Assembly: GCA_945859605.1 (NCBI GenBank)
Contig: OX243814.1
Location: forward strand, 33,142,475-33,206,474
Direction: 5' to 3'
Origin: Lumbricus rubellus
Lineage: Eukaryota > Annelida > Clitellata > Crassiclitellata > Lumbricidae
DNA length: 64,000 bases
Shown: positions 22,401-35,500 of the stretch, in pieces
Layout: every line of letters begins with the position of its first letter
How positions within the stretch are numbered: the first letter of the stretch is position 1
Program-made: the position numbers and the translations under genes
Notes under the pieces: generated by a model
Told to the model about the DNA's origin: nothing
What the model saw: only the letters and a program-made list of their open reading frames with translations
Database searches by the model: none

Positions 22401-25400
22401 GAGAGTTCTTGGAAGGTTCTATACAAACAAATCTAATGGACACTGTGCAGCATTCATCATTGAAGACGTCATATTGGAAGAGTTAGATGCAATTCAACAA
22501 AAGATTTAAAGAAATTTCACTGAATGAGAAAATGTTGACTCAAACCATGTGATGACGGGAGGTGAGACAGCGACAACGCGACATTTGAAGTTGGCAACGT
22601 TGCCCTCTTGCACGATTATGTTGCGTGGTTTCCTCGCAAATCTCGGCATTGCTTCACGACGATCTGAAAAAGATAAAGTTAAGATAAGGTAAGAAAATTC
22701 TTTAACCCTTTAACGACCATCTACATATGTTTTCGATGCATTTTAGAACATGCTGGTTGTTAAAGGGTTAATAATAGCCATCTGCATTTTGGTGTACAGA
22801 CATGGTTATAATAAACGAACAACAAACACAAATTTCAAACATGAGTTTTCAAACTATAAATTCTGAAATTATATCAGAAACTTGTTATAACTTAGAACTT
22901 GTTTTAAACATGATGTCTGAAATTCAAACAACTGTTTGAATTCATAAGACATTAGGAGACTGAGTTTTAAGTAGATGCTCGTTGACTCATCGGGAGCGCC
23001 TCTGAGTAGTCTTCTTGAAGAGGCATTATATCAATTCCTGAAATGAATGAATTTATGAATGATTAACACAATGCATTTATGTATATAAGCTGATTTCATA
23101 CTTAGATGACCATGTTTTAATTATGAATCAATGATAAAAACATGATCATTTAAGTAAGAAATCAACATATGTATACATGAAAACATAGTGTTACAATTGC
23201 AAGTGTATGTTCATACCGAAGTAGGTGTCATGAATCTGATATTCAACCGGATTCTGCTTCCTCAATGATCCGTAGTTTGCGATTCGACCGATTGCTGGAT
23301 TGGGAGTCGACCATTCAGACTGTCAACGAAACCATTCAACAATGAAGTTTTGAAAAAGGTGCTATATGAATAACCTCATACATTCAGACATTACCTATTA
23401 ACACCATAGATTCAGACATTACGTCTTAACCCCATAGATTCAGACATTGCCTGTTAACCCCATAGATTCAGACATTACCTATTAACCCCATAGATTCAGA
23501 CATTGCCTATTAACGCCATAGATTCAGACATTACCTATTAACCCAATAGATTCAGACATTGCCTATTAACGCCATACATTCATACATTACCTATTAACCC
23601 CATGCATTCATACATTACCTAACCCCTCCCCCATCTATTCGGTAAGCATTTCCGACTGAGCTAAATGAAACGCACTTAAGTATGATATTCATACACTTTT
23701 AGAGACCTCTAAAAACTTATTGTCTCAGAGTTGCTAAAAAAACATAATCAAATAATAGTACAGTAGAAATATACATGTAAACGCCACACACATATGCACA
23801 CTCAAACACACCCACATAATTATAGTCTCAGCTTAACTGGTTTCTTATTAGGGTAGCTGCTTTGCATCCTGACATAAAATAATCATTGTACAATGGCTAA
23901 AAACAGGCTACCGGGTACTTGGTTAATCACTCAAATAAACCATCCAAAATAAAAGATTAAAAACTGAAACAGTTGTTACTGACTCTCAGTATTTTCATCA
24001 TCCTATTTAAACACTGGTGCAGCATATTTAACTCATTAACATAGGCATTTGCATAATGCATAATTGCATATGTGCTGGCTCAAATGATGCCACCACCACA
24101 AACCTTAATAGGCTGATGGCTAAACAGTGGCTAATCGGCTTACGTAACGGTCTTGGATTTGCCTGCGGATTCGGTTGTAACGACTTGAGGGAATCCTGTG
24201 CGTTGAGTCGCAATGTTCGTCAGTCAGCCACTGATGATCCAAAGCATCGTGTATTGTCATTCGCTTTCTAAACAGATCACAATTCACAACTCACGACGTC
24301 TCAATTTCAAACTACATGTAGAGTAAACAAGCAAGCTTGAAAATACGGTGTCGATTCCTGCTTTTACCTTGATTCCTTACTTTGTCTTACGATGTTGAGG
24401 ATGACTAGATAAGCTTTTAGCTTCTTCTTCTCATGAGTCGATTCAACTTATCTCATTGATTATCCAACACTCTCGTGCATATTTAAATGTATCTGACAAT
24501 ATTTGTCACTGCATTCATTATTTCTAAATGTGCATTGTGAATTGTGATTGTATTTATTGAATCGATTCCAATAAATTTGATTTGATTTGATTTGACTTTA
24601 GAAAAGAGGAAAGATACGAACAACACATGAGTACATCCGTCTCGCAATGACATTTATGACACATTTTAAAAAGTTTTCTGCTGAATGTTAATGTCTGCAA
24701 GGATCTCAATCACTATAATATTTTTTTTATTAGGCTAATGAAAGTAAAGCACAACAGGAGTTTTACAGCAGTTCAAAAGAATCCGAGCATGTGCTAAATG
24801 ATAACGAGAATATTTGAAAATGATAATGATAACTTACTGGGGTTCTTTGATAAGCAGCTTTCTGATGAAGTCTTTGGCAGCGTCGGATATCCCTCGGAAG
24901 GCATCTGGATCGAAATTCCAGTCACCTTTCAAGACATTCGTCAATGTCTCTGTGTCATCTTCTCCAGCGAACGGTGACAAACCACTCAACCTTAAAAAAA
25001 ACAGTTCAAGGAAACAAACTAAATACTAAAACATTTTTTTACTAAACTCAAAACTGTCCTTTTTTGCCGTGCTAGAGTCGGGAGCGCTTCTGAGTAGTCC
25101 CCCTTGAAGAAGTGCTATATAAATTCTTGAATGAATGAATGAATGAATAAAAGTAACAAAGAAAGAACCTGATCTTTTTTGTTTGCTCATTCAAACATTC
25201 ATTCTGCGCTCATTCATCTACTCATTTGATCAGAACAATCAAATTCTTAAATGCTGATTGGTCCATTCAGTGCATAATTAATTGCTGTCTTTACTGATCT
25301 TCCGACTTTGTTACGACACCAAAAACTCTGAACCTCAGTCAACCTTAGCTTTCCACTTGAACTATACAGTCAACTACGTTCATCAAACACAAATGTGAAC

Positions 25401-28400
25401 TGAACTGCAAGCAGATAAATCTGTCATTCTATATTTACATGGATCACATAAGGCATCAATGTCAATGTAATTTATCGTAACAGAGTCCAACTGCACAAAA
25501 TGCGTAGCAAATTAACATGAAAATACTAAAATTCCATAAAAAGAAGTCCTTACCTACAGGCCCATATATCTGAAAAACCAACTACAAAAAGCCATAAAAT
25601 AATTCTGTGCATAAAAAACTCAGCAGTCTTTTGCAATCATAATAAGACGTTGAGCTGAAACTTACAGAACATAAGCAAGCACACCAATGGCCCACATATC
25701 GGTGTAGAACCCGACTGCAGCGCTGTCGACAATCTCGGGTGCCGCAAAATCTGCCGTTGCCTTGGAGACCTTGACAACTCGATCAGGGTCTAGTTTTGTT
25801 GAGAGGCCAAAGTCGATCAGCTTCAAGTCTCGACTTTTCCCCATTGTAAACATCACATTCTCTGGCTGCACCACACAAGAAAAGAAAACCAAGTTAAAGA
25901 CATACGCAATATCGATAAATCTCCTCTAGCAGCAATTTATGGCTACACGCCATTCCATTTAACTCTTTAACAATGAGCAAGTATTAAATGCACAGAATAC
26001 TTAATAATAATAATCTTTTCTTTAATGAAATGCCTGCAAGACGCACTGCGCTTTACATTTACAAGTTATGCAGTGTTAACCATTACTCTACCGCCCCCCC
26101 CTCCCCCCATCCCTCCCATCACATAACGGATAAACAGAATTTATCTCCAGCAACAGTTGAAATTATAAACAGTAGCGATTAAAAAGCAGCATAATTTGAA
26201 AGATCATCAACCTTGATGTCAAGATGAACGATGTTATGTTCGTGCATGTGTGCGATTCCTTCGCAGATCTGTCGCATGTAGTCGATCACTTCCGTCTCCG
26301 TCATTCGATTCTTTTCGTCGGAAATCTGGTCAAACAATTCTCCACCAGACAGGCTACAGTCAAACAACAAAGCAGTTATTCTACGAATCAGACCATGGCT
26401 AAAATCCCTTCCCAGAAAACAAAATTCATAAAGAGCACACACACTGGTTGACTACATCTATCAGTCCTGTGCCTAGTCTTAATCCTTTATCGACTGAGGG
26501 TATAGATTCTCCATACCATTTTCTACACTTTGGTCGATAAAGGGTTAAAGTGGCACTTTATAAATTTGCATTTATCGAAGTAAAACCACAGCAAAAACGA
26601 GAAACAATCCACTTGCAAACTAGGGAAGAATAAATGCCAGGAAGTCGAAATCTGCCAAATCAGGTCCAACACTTTACAAGAATTAGAACTTACCATGATC
26701 ACTGACTTTTCAAGAACAAACCATTTTTGCTCAATTGAAAAAAATCAGTACATTATTCCAATAGCTGTTCAAAATAAGTAGCCCAACTTCTAAAAAATAC
26801 CATTTTAACACAACTATTTACGGACAAAAAATATTCCCTGATAAAATTCAAATGCACAAACTATCGTTTGCTTACTATTCAAGCACAAGGACCATTTCCT
26901 GTTGGTCGTCAAAGACGTCATGAAGGTTGAGAAGGTTAGGATGATGCAGTTGATTCATGATGCCGACCTCATTTCGAATCACCAATTTATCCGCTTCAGT
27001 CGGTGCATTCATAAACTTCACAACAAAGTTCTTTCCCGTTGCTCTTTCCACCGCTCGGTGGACAACGCCAAACGCACCGCTGTACACAAAACACAACGCT
27101 CTCCAGATACTTCAACAGCATAGATAAGACAGAGAAATGCACAAGCGCTCCTTTGAAATTCAAAAAGCTACTATCAGTGCTAAAAGTGTAAAAAAAGAAG
27201 TGCCAGGATACCCCTTATCTTTCCAAAAGAAGTGCCAGGACGCTCCTTATCTTTTCAAAAGAAGTGCCAGGATGCCCCTTATCTTTCCAAAAGAAGTGCC
27301 AGGACGCCCCTTATCTTTCCAAAAGAAGTGCCAGGATACCCCTTATCTTTCCAAAAGAAGTGCCAGGACGCCCCTTATCTTTCCAAAAGAAGTGCCAGGA
27401 CGCCCCTTATCTTTCCAAAAGAAGTACCAGGATGCCCTTACATTTTCAGGTGTGCAGACCAAATAAGTGGCAGGACAGCATAGACATTTGAAAATAAGTG
27501 CCAGTACGATAAAACTGAGGTGAACCTGAATTTCAACAAACAAATTGTGTTGCTTTTGAAAAGATTCTGTAAATCGCAATGAGCTACAAAATGAAACCAT
27601 GATCTAATGAATGAGCGAATGAAAATAAATAAATATAGAGGAGGCAAAAACTAACTCTCCAATTTCTTCACAGATGTCGTAATAATCACAGACGTTTCCT
27701 GACTTGATGTCAACCGGTTGAGGCTTCCATCTATCCCACAGATCATGATCTAATATATAACCAAACAACACATCGTTCATACAAAGTAATTCAAACTTCT
27801 ACAACAAATTGCTAAATAATCCTGAAGCTAAGAACATGAATTGTGAATTTAAAAGAACGACTTTACTAAGATACAATAATATGAAAATCTACCTAAAAAG
27901 ACAGACAAGATACAATAATATAAAAATCTAACTAAAAAAGACAGACGCTACGCTACATCTGCGACTCAGATAGACATAGCTATAATGCTATATCTGTGAC
28001 TCACAGAGTCTGTCGTAGTCGTCGGGTTTTACTCCTGTAAATTTGCCTCGTATTCGAGAGGCGCCGTCTGAAAAAACATGAAAAAATCATTATCAGCTCA
28101 GAGCTTCTGACAGGTTTTATGCCAACACAGCCTAAGTAAAATTAAAGAAAAAACAGCAGGTGTCTAATGGAATTGTCCTAAACCTTTTGATGATGAAGAT
28201 GATAATGATGATTATGCTGATTAATCATGAAAATACCAATGGGATTAGCAAAGCAGTGGTAATACTAAATCTCAGTTACCCAGCATGCCCTTTTTCAATC
28301 GGCCCTCGCGTTCTGTTATCGATTTGACGATACCGGTCGGATCAGAAGGATCACTTCGTCCGTACAGGTTCTCGGCTAAAACGCGGAACTGGTATTCGTG

Positions 28401-31400
28401 ACACGGCGACAGACCCTCAACCGTCACATAAGGAAACCTAAATAAACAATAAATAATTAATTCAATCCCTGTAAAAACACTGTGCCATATAAGTTAGTGG
28501 TGCAAGGCCGTGACAGAATCACAGAATGAGGGAGTTCATTGAATAGGATGGGGAAAGACGTATGTACTAAAGAGAGCAGCTAAAGGTCAAATATGCACAT
28601 GGGGCAAGAACTAGTTTGCAAAGGAATAAGGCCACCTGTTTAAAACATGTATCCCAGCATATTACATTATCACAAATGCAGGCCATATTGACATGCCACA
28701 CCAGTTCACAATTATCCTTAAGCTTCAATATTTCTATTTACACAACATCTTTTCCCCAGGAAATACGATAGAAATGCTGTGAACCTACCGAGTTGTTCCG
28801 CAGCGAATCCAGTTAACCATTCCCGCTTCCAGCTTTTCCACAATGTACTGCGTGATGAAACCACCTCCATCATTTAGCGGAGCGTTCCACGTTAGCATCA
28901 CAGAGTCATGGAAAATGTTTACCACTGACAAGTGCTTAGCAGGATCAGGAACATCTGTTAATACAATATTTTAAACAATTTAACTAACTTCTTATCAAAA
29001 CGCAATCAAACGTTTAACTCTTGACACATGTACCAGATTAAAACGTCAAAAACTTTAAAAAACTTTTAAAATTCTGTCTTAATCTCAGTAGTTATATATA
29101 TTTCAGCCCACAATCAACACTAGTCATTATTATTATATTATTTTTTCCCCAGAATTCGTAGACTAGCCTTTGTTTATACAGAGGCAACAATCACTAAGTA
29201 CTTCACTATTATTATTATTATTGTTATAAATTATTATAATTATTACTATCATTGTCATTATTATTATTATTATTATTATTAGTAGTAGTAACAGCAGCAG
29301 CAGCGCTGCAGCAGCAGTAGTATTACTATTATTATTAAATAAATTTGCAATATGTGCAAGGTCACACCGAAATGTGCATCAGAGGCTGTCAGCCGTCATT
29401 GGGAGATAGAGTTAGATATCCGATTGCTTAGCTATCCAAGCCATAATATCGACAACAATTAAATTTTCCATTAAGTTTAAATAATTTTCAATTTTTTAAA
29501 ATACAAAATCTACCATTGACGGCAATCTTGATGATCGCAGAGTCGGACCCAAGTTCGTTGTCAAGCTGCAGTCGGAACGTTCCGCTGTCAGAACGAGCGG
29601 AATTAGTTATCGTCAGCAGAGCGTGACGTTCCGCCAGATCAACCTTGTACTTGTTGTTGGTCTTGATCTCCACATTGTCTCGGAACCATTTCATTGTAGG
29701 CTTGGGATTTCCCACAAATGGTATTTTTATCACGGCCTCTTCGCCTTTCTCGAATACTGCTGTGTCTTGAAAACGAGGAGGAACCTTGGCCTTTGGAGGA
29801 CCTTTAAAAAACAGAAACTTTTCAAATAACTGCGCAATGCTGCCACAGTACACCAAAGTCTTAGTTTTTGCTGATATATTTTTTCACATTTCCTCACTTT
29901 CATATAGCACAATATTCGTAAACATTTATAACAAACCTATGGTTCAAAGTAGACATTTAAAAAAATTTCAACACTTTAGCAATCAGTTATATTAATAATG
30001 ATTAATTAATGTCAAAACAATTAACAAAGCAATAACAATTAAACAATTTTAAAAAAACACTTAATAATAATAATAATTAATACAATATATGTGACACCGT
30101 AATATGGCACCGTAATATGGCCACACCTTACAAGGCACCTTTCAAAGCAGAATACACTTACCTATTTTTTTAGCTGCAATGCTAATTTTTACACTACATA
30201 ATAGCAACGTTTCACAGAAGATAGAACCATCGACCCAGAAGCTTTCACAGTCTGATTCAAACACATTAACAGTCTCATAAAGCGGTTGACTCCTATATAG
30301 ACTTAGAAAAGCAATCAGACATGTGACACTGACTTTTGATTGACAGTTCGGCTCGAGAGGTCTTAGACCCAGCTGGTGTTGTCGCCTTTACGCTGTACTC
30401 ATCCGCATCTTCTCCGAAAACGTCATTTACGACAAGTACGCACATTTCCCCATTTCTCATGATCTCAAACTTGTCACTGCTGAAGATTTCTCGAGATCCT
30501 TTGAACCTAACAATTTCAGATCAATGCAATATAGCTATCAAGACAATTAATGAATTGACTTTTATTTATTTCTCAAAGGCAATTCACATGTGACTGTCAG
30601 ATCGTTCTAAACAAGAGTAAATTGAATAATGCCTAGCTCTTAACTCTTTCCCGCCGGATCGGGTCGCGGGTGACCCGATTAACCCGATAGGTATCGGAAC
30701 AATTCCTGCGGGAATGAGTTAACATCAGTAGCAGCAGCAAAAGCAGCAGAAACTGTTATAACTGTAGCTAAAACTATATTTACAGATATTCTGTAGCACC
30801 ATTCAAGTAGCTATTTACATAAAAATGTACTAACTCGCAAACTAAATCATTAAATTTTTATTGCATCATGTTTGCACATTTTACGTTATTGACAAATCAA
30901 TAAAATAATGTGTTTAGGCGATCATTGTGGTAATTTTATTAACGATGCTATACAAGACTAAAAATTTAAGTAAGCTTATAATCCACAAATAATATTACTA
31001 TTACTATTATCTTTACATGGCATAAACGAGCGCCTTTGAGTAGATATATCTTGAAGAGGCGCTATATAAATTCTCAGAATGAATGAATGAATGAAAATGA
31101 CAGAATAACATACCAGGTTATCTCAGGATTTGGCTGACCATGAATCGTGGCTTCAAATTTAGCGGATTTGCCTTGGACACAGGTCACAGGTTTTAATCCA
31201 CGAACGATTTCTGGAACCCTGGCAGCTGGAAAAAAGTACATCACAGATGCATATGTCTTTGTCTGTGTCTATCTGTCTATCTATGTCTTTGTCTGTCTGT
31301 CTAACTGCCTCTCTATGTCTTTGTCTGTGCCAAGTTTCACGTTTTAAAAACATCATTTTACAACAACTAAACCTCACATTGAAGTCAAAACCAAATAAAA

Positions 31401-32528
31401 GAAACTGTTGGCAAAATAAAAGAAACCGTATTCAAGAATGATGCCTCAGTGGTTATTAGGTTCAAACGATGTCAGATGTGAAAAAAAGCAGTGGACACGT
31501 TAAAAAGCTGATAAGCATAAAAAGATCATAGGTAGTGTAACTGGTAACATGATTTACTCATATCTAATATGGTAGCACGTTAGCATTCTTGGTGGTTTGT
31601 CCAGCTATCTGGAATGGCCTCCTGCTGCTCTCCCTGTTTTTCCGTGACTCTGCTGGCTCTTTCTATCATCTTCTCAAGTATTTTACTTTCGACCAGGTGT
31701 GAGTTGGGAGCACCTCCGAGTAGCGACCTTGAAGGGGCGCTATGTGAATCTATGCGATTCTATGCGATACCTCCCAAACGGTTCTCAATTTCACAAACTA
31801 AATATTGAACACCGCTTTTATCGCTTGATTTTGGCCAGGAGCACTTCTGAGTAGATATCTTGAAGGGGCGCTATATAATTTCTGATTGTTTGGTCAACTG
31901 ATTGATTGATGTTTGTCATTGTGCATGTATCGTCTGCAGCGATAAACCTGAGACACCTACCATTCGGGTTCCTGACCTTCACCTTTCGGCTCGTACAGAC
32001 GGGCTTGCTCTCTCCCGCTTCGTTGACCGCCTTAATTTTGAAATCGTATTCTCGATCCTCGATGAGGTTTGACACGTTGAAGATATTGGCCGGCGAAGGC
32101 ACGGAATTGACCTTGACCCATTTATCTGAACCGACCTCTTTCTTTTCAATCATGTAGCCCAATATGTGACCACCTCCATCGTCCGTTGGTTTGGTCCAGG
32201 TAAGCGAGACAAAGTCTGAGCCAATCTCTTCGACCTGCGGCTCACCAGGAGGACCAGGAGCATCTGTTCCAACAGAGGGGGAACATCATCATCAGCAATC
32301 AAGCCATGGAATTATGCAAAATGTATGCAAACATCACAAGATTGTAGAAATGAAACTAAAATGACAATAATAATGACAGAATATATCCAAGTTGAAATAA
32401 ACAAGAAAAATACACAAGAAATGTTCAGTTATCTCCATAATAAATAAATTTGTGTTCCACTGCCTGTATTTTATCAATTGAATTAAATCCAGAAACAGAC
32501 AGACAGAGACAGGCATATAGATAGATAT

Positions 32529-32572
<44 letters not shown>

Positions 32573-35500
32573 TTGAAAGAATGAGTAGAAGATAAAGAAA
32601 CTCACCAAAAGGCATCTTTGCAACAATGGCCGACTCTGCTTCCAACCAGTTTCCCGTTCCATTCTTATTCGCTGCCGAAACCCGGAATAAATACTGCTTT
32701 GTCTCGATCAGACCTTGAACATCAGACACTGTGTCCTATAATCATTCAAGACCATCAATCAGACAATATAGCTTGATCTAAATTCAAACATTCACTGCAA
32801 TTTACTGTAGGCAATGCTACTCATTATAAAACCATTTCTCACAATATGAAACCCAACAGCACTCAGAACCATGTGCACCCTAAAAAAGGATAGTTCTAAA
32901 TTTATATATACCCATGAAAATATTGTTCAAGGTAAACAAATGGCCTCTTTTCAGCAGAATCAGCTTCAGAGAGATAAAAAATTTCCGAAGCCCAAACCTC
33001 TGGAGTTATTAGACCACTTACCGTAGTCCCTAGGCAAGAGAATTCATGAACTCCCTATCCTCAGATAATGTAGCATGAAAGTAAAAAACACAATTTTGTT
33101 TGTTTGTTTTTGTTGTATGTGCACTTTTTATAGCGCCCCTTCAAGCTCTCTCTCTACTCAAAGGCGCTCCCGAATGCAGAGTGGACACCGCATCGGAGTT
33201 TCACGCCGAAGCGCTGAGTGAAGGACTTGCCCAAGGTTCCTACGCAGTGACTTGAGGGTGGATTCGAACCTCAAACCTTCCGGCTCCAAGGCACCGACGC
33301 CACCACTACACCACCATGCCCCACAAATTTAAGAAATTGTTACGACTCGATAGAAGAAGAAGGCTGACCTTACAGAGTGAAGCCACTGTGGTCCAGTATG
33401 GCTTTCCAATTTCCTGTTTCTCAACGACATAATGAGTTACCCTTGACCCACCGTCATCCTCTGGTGGCCTCCATCTTAGTCGACACGCATTCTTAGTTAT
33501 ATCGGATACCAGCAGAGGGCCACGACAACTGCCAGGTGGAGCTAAAAAAATTAAATCATGAAAAGTAACGGTCGTGATTCTGCAGTTAACAGTCTACAAT
33601 TCAACATCCTGTGTAATCATTCTGGTAAAAAATATGTTGATACACCCAGCTCCCAAATAATGAGTCAAAACTGATGGCATAAGCTCAGTACGTATGCATG
33701 TACGTATGTATCAATGTAAAATCCCTTAACGAACTCTCAAAAGAATCCTAATCCAAGAGAACGAAATATATAAGTGTCTTTTGAGTAAAATTAACCCTTT
33801 ACCCGTTCATTTTTCCTGTTAAGCCCGTGTTTTCAGCGGATATTCTTGGAGGAAACGAGTAAAGAGTTAACATAGCACTTTGCATAAGAAGGGTTTCAGA
33901 AGATGTGTGGTGTCTACTACTATAGTCTGTGTTAGAATTACTGTGACCTGCAGTTCTTAATAGCCTATCTCTCCTTGCTTCATCTGAAAAACAGTGAAAG
34001 AGTCCACGAAGACAGTATTACCCTCCAAATCATTGCATAAGTCTACAGCTCCTGCACTAAAGAATTTGTACATTGAACCTGAAGATTTAACCCTTTGAAC
34101 CCGGGGCTCCCATAACGCTATCGATAACGGGCCGGAAAACCGGCCTGCCGGGTTCAAAGGGTTAACTTAGTCAGAACTAATCTACTCGTACACAATGATA
34201 ACCGACTTCACTGACCTAAGAACAGACTACAATTTCCAAACCAAATCCATGGCACACACACCTTTAACTTGCACTGAAATATCACAGGAGCTGATTCCAC
34301 TGTCGTTGGACACCTCAATCCTGTATCTTCCACTGTCATCGATCTCTATATCTACACATGAATCACACATATATTATTTAAATCATTATTATTATTTAAA
34401 TTATTATTATTATGTGAGAGACACTAATAACATTTAGAATATCATGAGCAATTACTAGATTTTTTGCAATATTAACAAATGAATCACAATATTCAGGGAA
34501 ACAATTTTTATACTCTTATACACAATAACTAATATTTGCTTACATCGTAAGCAATAACTAATGTTTATGGCAGATCTACAATTTAAGTTAAAATTTTATT
34601 AAATGATGTACAATAACTAATTGTTTATGGTTGCGCAAGCATTCACTTTTGCAGCCTATCATTATTATTGTTACCTTCATAATAAAACAATGAAGCAGAA
34701 AAACAATGTCCACAATAAAAGACAATAATAGACAATGCAGTTATTACCTTTTATCTGTAGAATGACATGGCCATCGAATGGAATGAGTTTCACTCTCTCG
34801 TGGCTGCTTGGCAATTCCTTATTGTCTTTCTTGACGACGAAAGAGAAAGGTCCAGTGCCAGTGAATGGGATCTTCAACTTCAGCGTCTCGCCTTGATTCA
34901 GACATTGCTCACGGAAATCCTGATTGATGTACGGAGGGGCTAAACAAAAATAAACTCAAACGGTAAACATCGTAAAATAAACATGTCTTTGTGAATTTAT
35001 GAACCTTAGACAGAGACAAAATGAACACATGTTAGTCCATTTTTTCACAGTAGGACCTTCTAAAAGTTACTTCACAAAATAATAGCCACATACATCAGTC
35101 ATGAAACAATCATTTAGTGATCCAAAGACATTGAAATTGACATCGCGTGCAAAGAAACTGGTATACAGGGATGCAAAGAGATATGCAAATAGGACCTACA
35201 AACATAAATGCAATACAAACACACACAAATACATGTGTACACATTAAAAGGGTAAAAAAAACAACTTCAGTAATAAGTTGCCCTTATAAAAGTCTAAAAT
35301 TAAATGACACCTGAATCCAAAATATTTCGATTAAAAACAGTTCATGACATTTTGAAATCTTTTCAGCAATAAGTTCCTCTCACTCTGCACGCTGAGCTTT
35401 GCCACGGCCGATTCTCTTCCTTTTGAGTTGGTGATCTCACAGATGACATCACCAGCATCATCTGGATTGACATGGCTGATGATGAGGTTGACCGTGTCTC

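Noticed and set aside
23382..23620. CRISPR-like regular repeats
   Set aside because: The units are contiguous with no unique spacers, in an animal intron.
27137..27600. Pro-rich repeat ORFs in several frames
   Set aside because: The 32-bp unit has no stop in any plus frame, so long ORFs are automatic; there is no splice or family support.
34195..34437. Plus-strand ORF of 80 codons
   Set aside because: It is antisense to exon 34351-34262 and then runs into an ATT-rich stretch.
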